From Nocardioides sp. (GTDB lineage Bacteria > Actinomycetota > Actinomycetes > Propionibacteriales > Nocardioidaceae), in NCBI GenBank assembly GCA_003519585.1, contig DOWL01000233.1:1-13862 (forward strand): a DNA stretch of 13,862 nt, read 5' to 3'. Made by a program: the position numbers and the translations under genes. The stretch's first letter is position 1; each line of letters begins with the position of its first letter. This document shows, piece after piece, positions 1-7,414 of the stretch. Under the pieces are notes generated by a model. That model was not told the DNA's origin, did no database searches, and worked only from the letters and a program-made list of their open reading frames with translations.

Positions 1-117
1 GCGCCGGCGCGCGACCACCGTCGCTGCGAGCCCCTCGAGCGCAGGCTTGTCGGGTACGGCGACGGCGCGCGATGCCGTCGACGTCTCCGTGGCCTGGTCG
101 TGCGGGGTCTCGGTCAT
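1..117 (-). CDS. valS: Partial N-terminus, probable valyl-tRNA synthetase
   Basis: The gene runs off the left edge; only the first 39 codons are visible. The reading starts MTETPHDQ and, after a polar low-complexity stretch, reaches VPDKPALEGL at about residues 21-30. From memory, this VPDKPALEGLE opening is typical of the ValS form found in Nocardioides and some other actinobacteria, where it precedes the class I synthetase core. ValS charges tRNA-Val with valine in the cytoplasm. Context supports the call, because valS is the usual neighbour of folC in actinobacteria; here it points away from folC and two genes lie between. The ATG at 117 sits 7 bases after a TAGGAT -10 box. The residues after GL (AATVVARRR) lack the tryptophans I would expect there, and no catalytic motif is in view, so the call is tentative. 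Confidence 0.55.
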   Translation of the reverse strand, partial: MTETPHDQATETSTASRAVAVPDKPALEGLAATVVARRR

Positions 118-124
118 AGGCGAA

Positions 125-130
125 ATCCTA
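125..130 (-). promoter_or_regulatory. -10 box of the minus-strand valS-like gene (leaderless)
   Basis: On the minus strand the sequence TAGGAT matches the actinobacterial TANNNT -10 consensus. Exactly 7 bases separate it from the ATG at 117, so transcription would begin at or next to the start codon. No Shine-Dalgarno sequence is present. The -35 region is weak (TTCGGC at 18 bases spacing). Confidence 0.5.
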
Positions 131-172
131 GGTGCGAGGCCGCCCAGCGCCGAAACGGGATCCGGCATGCCC

Positions 173-178
173 TACCGT
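173..178 (+). promoter_or_regulatory. Possible -10 box of the GNAT gene
   Basis: TACCGT fits TANNNT and lies 8 bases before the GTG at 187, which would give a leaderless transcript. The -35 region is not recognisable. It is weaker than the other leaderless promoters in the window. Confidence 0.3.
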
Positions 179-186
179 CGCTACCC

Positions 187-1101
187 GTGGGGTTCGCACT
201 CGAGTTCACCGAGGACCCACGCGTCTTCCTCGGCCGGGCTGGGGTCTTTCTCGGGGCCGACCCCGTGCTCAACACCGTGATCGCCACGGCCACGGCGGCG
301 GCCGTTCAGGCTGCGGACGCCGGCCAGCCGGCGCCCGAGTGGCCGCGCTGGTGGCTGACCATGACGGACCAGGCGACCGCGGCGCCCGTGGGGGTGGCGA
401 TGCGGACCGCGCCGTTCCCCCCGTATCCGCTCTACGTGCTGCCGATGCCGGACGCCGCCGCGCGCGACCTCGCTGCTGCGCTGGTCGAGCGCGGCGAGGA
501 GGTGAGTGGGCTCAACGGGGCCCTGCCCGCCACCGAGGTGCTGGCCACCGAGCTCGCCCGGCGGACGGGGCGACGGGCCCGAGTCCACGAGCACATGCGG
601 CTGCACGTGCTCGAGCGGCTGGTCGAACCGGACGAGGTGCCCGACGGCCGGGCCCGGGTGGCGCTGCCTGCCGACTCCGAGCTGGTGCTGGCCTGGTTCC
701 GCGCGTTCCACGCCGATGCCGCCGCGCAGGCGGGCCGGCTGGAGCCCGAGGGGGAGGGCGAGCAGTTCGACGACGCGGTGATCTCCTCTCGGATCGCCGA
801 GGGGCGGGTCTTCGTCTGGGAGGACGGGCTCGGTACGCCGGTCAGCCTGGTCGGGTTCAACGCGCCCAGCTTCGGCGTCGCCCGGGTCGGGCCGGTCTAC
901 ACGCCGGGCGCCCACCGCGGGCACGGCTTCGCGAGCGCGCTGACCGCACACGTCTCGCGGCTGCTGCGCGACGCCGGCTCGCAGGTCTGCCTGTTCACCG
1001 ACCAGGCCAACCCGACCTCGAACAAGATCTACGCCGCGCTCGGCTACGTGCCGGTCGTCGACATGGCCAACCTGCGGATCACCACACCAGCACGGGTTTG
1101 A
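187..1101 (+). CDS. GNAT-family N-acetyltransferase
   Basis: A 304-residue cytoplasmic protein, predicted to transfer an acetyl group from acetyl-CoA to an unknown amine. The C-terminal 75 residues show a GNAT fold: a beta-strand GPVYTP, the acetyl-CoA pyrophosphate-binding loop HRGHGFASAL at about residues 243-252, and the later LFTDQANPTSNKIYAALGY segment that pairs helix and strand in this superfamily. The N-terminal 200 residues are a second, poorly conserved domain, as in longer GNAT proteins of the FR47 type. I chose GTG 187, giving VGFALEFTEDP, because an upstream in-frame start at 100 would lie inside the divergent valS-like gene. No Shine-Dalgarno is visible, so it may be leaderless. 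Its last 23 bases overlap the end of the convergent dehydrogenase gene. The substrate cannot be told from sequence. Confidence 0.85.
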   Translation: MGFALEFTEDPRVFLGRAGVFLGADPVLNTVIATATAAAVQAADAGQPAPEWPRWWLTMTDQATAAPVGVAMRTAPFPPYPLYVLPMPDAAARDLAAALVERGEEVSGLNGALPATEVLATELARRTGRRARVHEHMRLHVLERLVEPDEVPDGRARVALPADSELVLAWFRAFHADAAAQAGRLEPEGEGEQFDDAVISSRIAEGRVFVWEDGLGTPVSLVGFNAPSFGVARVGPVYTPGAHRGHGFASALTAHVSRLLRDAGSQVCLFTDQANPTSNKIYAALGYVPVVDMANLRITTPARV

Positions 1102-2170
1102 CGACCGCCCCGCTGGTCACGTCGGCCACGGCGCGGCCGATCTCCTCGGCGGGGTAGGTCGTCACCAGGTCGTCCATCGCGAAGCTCCCGGCAGCGCGCA
1201 TCTCGAGCAGCCGCGGCACCATCTCCTGCGGGTCCGAATCGCCCTCGATCGAGGCCAGCACGGTCTTGCCGCCCTGGAGGAGGTCGATGGCGTCGAGGGT
1301 GTACTCCTCGGCGCCGAGGCCGAGCGCCACCACGGTGCCGCGGATCGCGAGCGACTGCTGGGCCTGCTTGACCACCGCGGGGATCGCCGTGGTGTCGATC
1401 GCGTAGCTCGCGCCTCCGCCGGTGAGCTCCTTGACCCGGTCGACGACGCTGTCGACCTCGGTCGGGTCGACGGTCGTGGCCCCGAATCGCTCGGCCACCT
1501 CGCGCCGGCCGGCCAGCGGGTCGACGGCCACGAGCGAACCGACCCCCGCGGCCGCGGCGGCCGCGAGGGCAGCCAGGCCGACCGCACCGACGCCGTACAC
1601 GACCAGGCTCTCGCCGCTGCTCGGCCGCAGCACGTTGAGGACGGTGCCGGCGCCGGTCTGGAAGCCACAGCCGTACGGCGCCAGCAGGGTCAGGTCGAGT
1701 GCGGGGTCGACCTTGACGCAGTTGTCGGCGTACGCGAGCGCGTGTGCCGCCAGGCTCGACTGCCCGAAGAAGTTCCCGAAGATCTGTTGGTCGCCACGCC
1801 GGAGCGACGTCGAGCCGTCCATCCGCATGCCCATGTAGTTGAGCAACAGCGTCCGGTCGCAGTAGCCCACCAGCCCGGCCTGGCACTTCGCGCAATTGCG
1901 GCAGGAGCGGAAGCTCATCACGACGTGGTCGCCAGGCTCGAGGCCGCTGACCTGTGCCCCGACCGCCTCGACGACGCCGGCGCCCTCGTGGCCGAAGACG
2001 TTGGGGAACATCTCCGGCGGCAGGAAGTTGCCCATCGTGAGGTCGGTGTGACAGTTGCCGGTGGCCACCATCCGCACCACCACCTCGTCCTCGCGCGGCT
2101 CGTCGAGCTCGACGTCGGTGAGCGTGAACGGCTGGCCCTGGCCCTCGACGACGGCGGCTCTGGTCTTCAT
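1079..2170 (-). CDS. Zinc-dependent NAD(P) alcohol dehydrogenase, aryl/benzyl-alcohol type
   Basis: A 363-residue medium-chain dehydrogenase that should interconvert an alcohol and its aldehyde with NAD. The catalytic zinc ligands are C40, H61 (in GHEGAG) and C168. The structural zinc lobe has C90, C93, C96 and C104. The Rossmann motif is GVGAVG at 193-198, and D217 at the end of the next strand favours NAD over NADP. The NYMGMRMDGS and FFGQSSLAAHALA segments and GCGFQTGAG around C168 resemble the aryl-alcohol dehydrogenase branch of the family. The start MKTRAAVVEG at 2170 was chosen over an upstream in-frame start because it lies 7 bases after a good -10 box. The gene is divergent from folC, convergent with the GNAT gene, and has a palindromic operator in its promoter, so it is probably inducible. 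The natural substrate is unknown. Confidence 0.9.
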   Translation of the reverse strand: MKTRAAVVEGQGQPFTLTDVELDEPREDEVVVRMVATGNCHTDLTMGNFLPPEMFPNVFGHEGAGVVEAVGAQVSGLEPGDHVVMSFRSCRNCAKCQAGLVGYCDRTLLLNYMGMRMDGSTSLRRGDQQIFGNFFGQSSLAAHALAYADNCVKVDPALDLTLLAPYGCGFQTGAGTVLNVLRPSSGESLVVYGVGAVGLAALAAAAAAGVGSLVAVDPLAGRREVAERFGATTVDPTEVDSVVDRVKELTGGGASYAIDTTAIPAVVKQAQQSLAIRGTVVALGLGAEEYTLDAIDLLQGGKTVLASIEGDSDPQEMVPRLLEMRAAGSFAMDDLVTTYPAEEIGRAVADVTSGAVVKPVLVW

Positions 2171-2177
2171 GGCGGAC

Positions 2178-2206
2178 AACCTAGAACGTGTTCTAGTGCT
2201 TGTCAC
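2178..2206 (-). promoter_or_regulatory. Promoter of the alcohol dehydrogenase gene
   Basis: Read on the minus strand: -35 GTGACA (2201-2206; five of six match TTGACA), a 17-base spacer, then -10 TAGGTT (2178-2183). Seven bases follow before the ATG at 2170, which predicts a leaderless mRNA. This is the best-formed promoter in the window. Confidence 0.65.
2181..2196. promoter_or_regulatory. Palindromic TetR-type operator, KstR-like
   Basis: CTAGAACGTGTTCTAG has 7-base perfect inverted arms around a 2-base centre. Its core TAGAACGTGTTCTA (2182-2195) fits the mycobacterial KstR consensus TNNAACNNGTTNNA, which I cite from memory. It fills most of the spacer and overlaps the -10 box of the dehydrogenase promoter, the position expected for repression by steric block. 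An outer pair, GACAA at 2175-2179 and TTGTC at 2200-2204, extends the symmetry loosely. The cognate repressor is not in the window. Confidence 0.65.
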
Positions 2207-2232
2207 GGGGCGTCGGCGCGGAGCGCGCGCCC

Positions 2233-2238
2233 TAGGCT
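2233..2238 (+). promoter_or_regulatory. -10 box of folC
   Basis: TAGGCT fits TANNNT and ends 9 bases before the folC ATG at 2248, which implies a leader of only a few bases. There is no Shine-Dalgarno and no clear -35. It is divergent from the dehydrogenase promoter within the same 77-base gap. Confidence 0.45.
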
Positions 2239-2247
2239 GGCCTCCTC

Positions 2248-3624
2248 ATGAGCGACCTGCCCGAAGACCCCGAAGGCGCCGCGACGCCACGCCTTGCCGA
2301 GACCTACGCCGAGGCCGAGGACGCGCTGCTGTCGCGGTGGCCGGAGACCAAGCTCGACCCGAGCCTCGACCGGATCACCGCGCTGCTCGACGTACTCGGC
2401 GACCCGCAGACGGCCTACCCGGTCATCCACCTCACCGGCACGAATGGCAAGACGTCCACGAGCCGGATGATCGACACGCTGCTGCGAGCCCACGAACTGC
2501 GGACCGGCCGTTTCACCAGCCCGCACGTCGAGAAGATGAGCGAGCGGATCTCGGTCGATGGGGAGCCACTCGGCGACGAGGAGTTCGTGGCCGCGTTCAA
2601 CGACGTCGCGCCCTACCTCGCGATCGTCGACGCCGAGCAGGACCACCCGCTGTCGTTCTTCGAGACCGTGGTGGCGATGGCCTATGCCAAGTTCGCGGAG
2701 GCGCCGGTCGACGTCGCCGTCGTGGAGGTCGGTATGGGCGGCTCGTGGGACGCCACCAACGTCGCCGACGGGGTCGTGGCGGTGGTGCTGCCGATCGCCG
2801 TCGACCATGCCCGCTACCTCGGCAACTCGCCCGCCGTGATCGCGGTCGAGAAGGCCGGCATCATCAAGCCCGGCGCCATCGCGGTGCTCGCCGAGCAGAC
2901 CCCCGACGTCGACGCGGTGCTCCAGGACCGGATCGCCGAGGTCGGGGCTGGCGTGGCCCGCGCCGGCACGGAGTTCGGCGTCCTCTCGCGGATGCCGGCC
3001 GTCGGCGGCCAGGTGGTCTCACTGCGGGGTTTGCGGGGGCAGTACGACGACCTGTTCCTCCCGCTGTACGGCGCCCACCAGGCCGACAATGCCGCGCTCG
3101 CGCTGGCCGCGGTCGAGGCGTTCCTCGGTGGCGCCGAACCGCTGGACGACGAGGTGGTGCGGGGGGCATTCGCCCAGGTCACCTCGCCGGGCCGGCTCGA
3201 GATCGTGCGCACCGGGCCGACGATCGTGCTCGACGCGGCGCACAACCCGCACGGCGCCGAGGCGACGGCAGCGGCCCTGGAGGACTCCTTCACGCTCGAC
3301 CCGCTGATCGGGGTGATCGGCGTGATGGGCGACAAGGACGCCGAGGGGCTGCTGGCGGCGTTCGAACCGCACCTCGCGCATGTCGTGGTCACCGAGAACT
3401 CCACTGACCGCGCGCTACCTGCCGTCGAACTGGCCCGGGTCGCCGTCGAGGTGTACGGCGAGGACCGGGTCACCGTCGAGCCGCGGCTGGCCGACGCGAT
3501 CGACGTCGCTGCCGGTCTCGCCGAGTCCGGTGGCAGCTCGTCAATAGGCTCCGGGGGAGTGCTGATCACCGGTTCGGTGGTGACCGTCGGTGAGGCGCGA
3601 GCGATGCTGCGGCGACGCTCGTGA
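2248..3624 (+). CDS. folC: Folylpolyglutamate synthase / dihydrofolate synthase
   Basis: A 458-residue Mur-ligase-family enzyme. It adds L-glutamate to folates, and in many bacteria also to dihydropteroate, using ATP in the cytoplasm. The P-loop HLTGTNGKTS spans about 61-70. FTSPHVEKMSERI (89-101) is the folate-binding and omega-loop region. VEVGMGG (159-165) and EKAGI (201-205) are family signatures; HQADNAALALAAVE (277-290) links to the C-terminal domain, where SPGRLEIV and DAAHNPHG are the usual motifs. Length is slightly above the common 420-440 because of an N-terminal extension and an SSSIGSGG linker near the end that contains a rare ATA codon. The TGA overlaps the next GTG by four bases, so downstream translation is probably coupled. 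folC commonly follows valS in actinobacteria. Confidence 0.96.
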   Translation: MSDLPEDPEGAATPRLAETYAEAEDALLSRWPETKLDPSLDRITALLDVLGDPQTAYPVIHLTGTNGKTSTSRMIDTLLRAHELRTGRFTSPHVEKMSERISVDGEPLGDEEFVAAFNDVAPYLAIVDAEQDHPLSFFETVVAMAYAKFAEAPVDVAVVEVGMGGSWDATNVADGVVAVVLPIAVDHARYLGNSPAVIAVEKAGIIKPGAIAVLAEQTPDVDAVLQDRIAEVGAGVARAGTEFGVLSRMPAVGGQVVSLRGLRGQYDDLFLPLYGAHQADNAALALAAVEAFLGGAEPLDDEVVRGAFAQVTSPGRLEIVRTGPTIVLDAAHNPHGAEATAAALEDSFTLDPLIGVIGVMGDKDAEGLLAAFEPHLAHVVVTENSTDRALPAVELARVAVEVYGEDRVTVEPRLADAIDVAAGLAESGGSSSIGSGGVLITGSVVTVGEARAMLRRRS

Positions 3625-4049
3625 GCGCACCCGAGCCGGCTGAACACTCCGAGCCGACTGATCACGCAGAGCGCGGCCGGTCACCCCGTCGGGGCATGTG
3701 CGCGGCCACCCTCAGCCTCGAGGGCATCACCCTCGGCCTCACCACGCCGGTGCTCATCACGATCGCCGACGTCGACGTACCCGTCGCGCTGGCCATCGGG
3801 CTCGGCCTGGCCGTGCTCTGCCTGCTCACCGCCGGGCTGCTCCGGCACGAGTGGGCCTATGGTCTCGGGTGGCTGATCCAGGTCGCCGCGATCGCGCTCG
3901 GCTTCGTGGTCGGCGTGATGTTCTTCCTCGGGGGTGTCTTCGCGCTGCTGTGGGCGACCGCCTACCTGCTCGGCCGCAAGATCGAGCGCGAGCGAGCCGC
4001 GGCGTACGCCGCCTATGACGCCGGACCGAGAGGTGAGCAACCACAGTGA
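3621..4049 (+). CDS. DUF4233 membrane protein
   Basis: A 142-residue small integral membrane protein of unknown function. A charged N-terminal tail (about residues 1-25) is followed by RGMCAATLSLEGITLGL, the family opening, and then about four hydrophobic segments near 28-50, 54-74, 80-99 and 100-118. A basic stretch GRKIERERAAAYAAY ends the protein. DUF4233 proteins sit between folC and ndk in many actinobacteria (Rv2446c lies in that position in M. tuberculosis, as I recall). The start GTG overlaps the folC stop (GTGA) and its own TGA overlaps the next GTG in the same way, so the three genes form one tightly coupled unit. No function can be read from the sequence beyond the conserved linkage to folate and nucleotide genes. 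Confidence 0.85.
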   Translation: MSAPEPAEHSEPTDHAERGRSPRRGMCAATLSLEGITLGLTTPVLITIADVDVPVALAIGLGLAVLCLLTAGLLRHEWAYGLGWLIQVAAIALGFVVGVMFFLGGVFALLWATAYLLGRKIERERAAAYAAYDAGPRGEQPQ

Positions 4050-4717
4050 CCGACCTTTCACCCACGCCGCGGACGACGCTGACGCGCGAGAAGGAGCGCG
4101 GCCGGACCGATCGCGACGAGCTGCTGGCCCTTCTCGACGAGGCGATCATCGCCCACATCGGGGTGGTTGCCGGGGGTCACCCGGTGGTGGTGCCGGTCGC
4201 CTTCGCGGTCGACGCGGACGGTCCCGACGAAGGCGGCACCCTCTACGTCCACGGCTCGGTCGCCGCCGGTTGGATGCGCAAGGCGCCCGGCAGCGACGTG
4301 TGCGTCACCGTGACCGCTCTCGACGGGCTGGTGCTGGCTCGGTCGGCGTTCAACCACTCCATGAACTATCGCTGCGCCGTCGTGATCGGATCGGCCAGGC
4401 TGGTCGAGGACGAGGCCGAGCGCGCCCGGGCGATGGAGCTCACCGTCGACCACGTCGTCCCCGGCCGCGCCGCGACCCTGCGCGCCAACACCCGCAAGGA
4501 GTTGGCCGCCACCGCCATGCTCGCCGTACCCCTCCACGAGGCCTCGCTCAAGACCCGCACCGGCGGCGTCGAGGACGAGCCCGAGGATGTCGCCGCCGGC
4601 GCGTGGGCCGGCGTGGTCCCGCTGCGCATCGTCTCCGGCGACGTGGAGACCGACCCCGAGACCAGCGAGCCCGTGCCAGACGACGTACGGCGCCGGGCGG
4701 CCCAACTGTCCAACTGA
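4046..4717 (+). CDS. Pyridoxamine 5'-phosphate oxidase-like flavin-binding protein
   Basis: A 223-residue protein of the split-barrel FMN-binding fold (Pyridox_ox_2 / NimA-like group). Evidence is the pattern of an N-terminal helix (RDELLALLDEA), strands IAHIGVVAGGHPVVVPVAFAVD (about 35-57), LYVHGSVAAGWM (67-77), VCVTVTALDGLVLARSAFNHSMNYRCAVVIGSARLV (85-120), and the late motif TRKELAATAMLAVPLHEASLKTRTGGVEDEPED (149-181) typical of this subgroup. Members bind FMN or a related flavin; most have no proven substrate. Translation starts at a GTG that overlaps the preceding stop, with GAGAGGTGAG upstream acting as a plausible ribosome site. It sits between DUF4233 and ndk, which are adjacent in relatives I can recall, so it looks like an insertion into a conserved block. 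Whether it is catalytic is unknown. Confidence 0.82.
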   Translation: MTDLSPTPRTTLTREKERGRTDRDELLALLDEAIIAHIGVVAGGHPVVVPVAFAVDADGPDEGGTLYVHGSVAAGWMRKAPGSDVCVTVTALDGLVLARSAFNHSMNYRCAVVIGSARLVEDEAERARAMELTVDHVVPGRAATLRANTRKELAATAMLAVPLHEASLKTRTGGVEDEPEDVAAGAWAGVVPLRIVSGDVETDPETSEPVPDDVRRRAAQLSN

Positions 4718-4725
4718 GGCGTCGA

Positions 4726-4731
4726 TAGGGT
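4726..4731 (+). promoter_or_regulatory. -10 box of ndk (leaderless)
   Basis: TAGGGT fits TANNNT and is followed by exactly 7 bases before the ATG at 4739. The box is in the 21-base gap after the PPOX-like gene. No Shine-Dalgarno is seen, so ndk may be transcribed on its own as a leaderless message as well as by read-through. The -35 is weak. Confidence 0.5.
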
Positions 4732-4738
4732 CGGCCGC

Positions 4739-5149
4739 ATGTCACGCACCCTGGTCCTGCTCAAGCCCGACGCCGTACGCCGCGGGCTGGTGGGGGAGAT
4801 CCTGTCCCGGTTCGAGGCGAAGGGCTTGACCATCGCAGCCATGGAGCAGCGGCACATCGACGCGGGCCTCGCCGACCGCCACTACGCCGAGCACGTGGAG
4901 AAGGACTTCTACCCTCCGCTGCGTGACTTCGTGACCAGCGGCCCGCTGGTCTCGCTGGTCCTGGAGGGCGACGAGGCGGTGGAGGTGGTCCGCCTCCTCA
5001 ACGGCGCCACCGACGGTCGCAAGGCCGCCCCCGGGACGATCCGGGGCGATCTCTCGCTGTCCAACCGGGAGAACCTCGTGCACGGTTCGGACTCCCCGGA
5101 GTCGGCCGAGCGCGAGATCGCGATCTGGTTCCCGCAGCTGGTGCTGTAG
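4739..5149 (+). CDS. ndk: Nucleoside diphosphate kinase
   Basis: A 136-residue enzyme of standard family length. It moves the gamma phosphate of ATP to nucleoside diphosphates through a phosphohistidine, keeping cytoplasmic NTP and dNTP pools balanced. K9 lies in [18 protein letters not shown]. The catalytic histidine is H115 in [16 protein letters not shown], the family signature. [13 protein letters not shown] (58-70) and [12 protein letters not shown] (97-108) are conserved nucleotide-site segments. The loop [12 protein letters not shown] is usual apart from its exact residues. The start ATG lies 21 bases after the previous gene and 7 bases after a -10 box. In Streptomyces ndk also lies directly before mreB, as here. 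Confidence 0.97.
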   Translation: MSRTLVLLKPDAVRRGLVGEILSRFEAKGLTIAAMEQRHIDAGLADRHYAEHVEKDFYPPLRDFVTSGPLVSLVLEGDEAVEVVRLLNGATDGRKAAPGTIRGDLSLSNRENLVHGSDSPESAEREIAIWFPQLVL

Positions 5150-5156
5150 CCGCCCG

Positions 5157-5172
5157 CCGCCCCGGGTGGCGG
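5157..5172 (+). terminator. Possible weak stem-loop after ndk
   Basis: CCGCC and GGCGG pair around a six-base loop 7 bases after the ndk stop. There is no T-run, so it is at best a GC-only terminator or a pause site. Confidence 0.2.
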
Positions 5173-5179
5173 TGACCTT

Positions 5180-5208
5180 TCAACCTCCGGACGGCCGCGA
5201 GCGGTTGA
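5180..5208. repeat. Inverted repeat TCAACC/GGTTGA upstream of mreB
   Basis: TCAACC (5180-5185) and GGTTGA (5203-5208) are perfect 6-base arms 17 bases apart, and the right arm is followed by TTTCCC. It could be a stem-loop ending the ndk transcript or a protein site. It is the most AT-rich spot of this gap. Confidence 0.3.
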
Positions 5209-5254
5209 TTTCCCACCGCTGCCCGGGCCGACGCCGCCCAACCAGATCCCGTCA

Positions 5255-5272
5255 GTCACATCTGTCACACCA
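5255..5272 (+). promoter_or_regulatory. Tandem GTCACANNN repeat, MtrA-box-like
   Basis: GTCACATCT is followed directly by GTCACACCA, two copies of GTCACA at a 9-base period. This matches the tandem direct-repeat form reported for the response regulator MtrA in mycobacteria (GTCACAgcg-type 9-mers, from memory), which controls cell-wall and division genes. It ends 39 bases before the proposed mreB -10 box, suiting an activator site about 60 bases before the transcription start. Confidence 0.45.
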
Positions 5273-5311
5273 GCCTCGGCGTGGCTGCCGAGATGTCCGG
5301 TGGATCTTGCC

Positions 5312-5317
5312 TAGCCT
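5312..5317 (+). promoter_or_regulatory. Possible -10 box of the mreB operon
   Basis: TAGCCT fits TANNNT. The start would be near 5324, giving a leader of about 68 bases. No good -35 is present at 16-19 bases spacing, which would fit a promoter that needs an activator. Confidence 0.4.
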
Positions 5318-5327
5318 GCAGGGGCCG

Positions 5328-5350
5328 GGAGCGGTGCGTCCTGCCGTTCC
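5328..5350 (+). other. Stem-loop in the mreB leader
   Basis: GGAGCGG (5328-5334) pairs with CCGTTCC (5344-5350) with one G-U pair and a nine-base loop; CCGG/CCGG flanks can extend it with one bulge. It is at the start of the predicted leader and does not cover the ribosome site at 5377-5383. Confidence 0.3.
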
Positions 5351-5376
5351 GGTCTTCCCCGCACGCTTCCCCAAGC

Positions 5377-5383
5377 AAGAGGA
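5377..5383 (+). promoter_or_regulatory. mreB ribosome binding site
   Basis: AAGAGGA, 8 bases before ATG 5392. It decides the start: translation begins at MATNLVGRD rather than at the in-frame upstream codon at 5281. Confidence 0.75.
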
Positions 5384-5391
5384 CAACACGG

Positions 5392-6432
<1,041 letters not shown>

Positions 6433-6439
6433 CGCCACC

Positions 6440-7414
6440 ATGACCGACCTGCTGACCCGGCCGCCGTCTCGGCGGACGCCTCGCCAGGCATCGGATCCCG
6501 GTGACCGGCTCAACCGCCGCGGCAGCCTCGAGCCGCGCGAGCCGGGCCGCCCGCGCCGGTCGCTGGTGCTCGCGTTGGTGCTGGCCTGCGCGACCCTGAT
6601 GACGCTCGACCATGTCAACGACGGCGCCGCCCTCGACGGCCCCCGGCGCCTGGTCGGCGAGATCTACGGGCCGGCGGAGTCTGCCGTCGAGAACGTGGTC
6701 GAGCCGGTCGTCGCCGTACCCGACTGGCTGCGCAGCCACCACGCCATGGCCGCCGACATCGACCGGCTGCAGGCTGAGAACGACCAGCTCCGCTCCGAGC
6801 TCGCCACCAGCGACTTCGACCGCAACCGGCTCCAGGAGTACGACGACCTCACGGCGACCGCCGACGCCATCGGCCAGGCGCTCGTGCCCGCGCGCGTGGT
6901 CGCGATCGGGCCGGCCCAGTCGTTCTCGCGCACGGTGACCATCGATGCCGGCTCGCGGGCCGGGCTGGCGCCGGACCAGACCGTGGTCAACGGCCAGGGG
7001 CTGGTCGGCCGGGTGCTCCGGGTGACCTCGACCACCGCCACGGTGCTGCTCGTGGTCGACGCCGACTCCACGGTCGGGGGCCGGGTCGGGCAGAGCATGC
7101 AGGTCGGCTTCCTCCACGGCCGCGGCGACCTCGGCCAGGACGCCCGGCTCGATCTCGAGCTCGTCGACCAGACCTACGTGCCGGCGCAGGGCGAGACGGT
7201 CGTGACGTGGGGAAGCCAGGACGGCGCGCCGTACGTCGCCGGCGTCCCGGTCGGCACAGTGACCAGCGTCTACTCCAGCCTGCGCGAGACCACCCAGCGC
7301 GCGGTGATCGAGCCGTTCGTGGACTTCGCGGCCCTCGACCTGGTCGGTGTGGTGGTGCCCTCGGGCACCGAGAGCGACCGCGGCATCATCGAGGTCGACG
7401 GGAGCGTTCAGTGA
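6440..7414 (+). CDS. mreC: Rod-shape-determining protein MreC
   Basis: A 324-residue bitopic membrane protein that links MreB and MreD inside to PBP2 outside and stimulates PBP2-RodA. A basic, proline-rich cytoplasmic tail (1-40, ending GRPRR) precedes one membrane helix at about 41-56. A periplasm-side coiled coil follows (about 100-135, DIDRLQAENDQLRSEL). The beta-domain contains the family motifs ARVVAIGPAQSFSRTVTIDAGSRAGL, VNGQGLVGRVLRV and VVDADSTVGGRV, then QGETVVTWGSQDG and PVGTVTSV. Start ATG 6440 follows the mreB stop by 8 bases with AGGAG about 14 bases before it. The cytoplasmic tail is long for the family. Its TGA overlaps the mreD GTG by four bases. Confidence 0.95.
   Translation: MTDLLTRPPSRRTPRQASDPGDRLNRRGSLEPREPGRPRRSLVLALVLACATLMTLDHVNDGAALDGPRRLVGEIYGPAESAVENVVEPVVAVPDWLRSHHAMAADIDRLQAENDQLRSELATSDFDRNRLQEYDDLTATADAIGQALVPARVVAIGPAQSFSRTVTIDAGSRAGLAPDQTVVNGQGLVGRVLRVTSTTATVLLVVDADSTVGGRVGQSMQVGFLHGRGDLGQDARLDLELVDQTYVPAQGETVVTWGSQDGAPYVAGVPVGTVTSVYSSLRETTQRAVIEPFVDFAALDLVGVVVPSGTESDRGIIEVDGSVQ

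Noticed and set aside
181..951. Long open frames on the minus strand opposite the GNAT gene
   Set aside because: High-GC shadow of the real frame: low-complexity Arg/Pro/Gly/His composition and no recognisable motif.
2055..3407. 450-codon plus-strand frame overlapping folC
   Set aside because: Arg-rich shadow frame; folC in the neighbouring frame has every Mur-ligase motif.
3545..3561. TAGGCT followed by 8 bases and GTG inside the end of folC, like a leaderless promoter
   Set aside because: It lies within a coding frame; an in-frame start there would give only a folC C-terminal scrap. It might feed DUF4233, but there is no -35 and the genes are already coupled.
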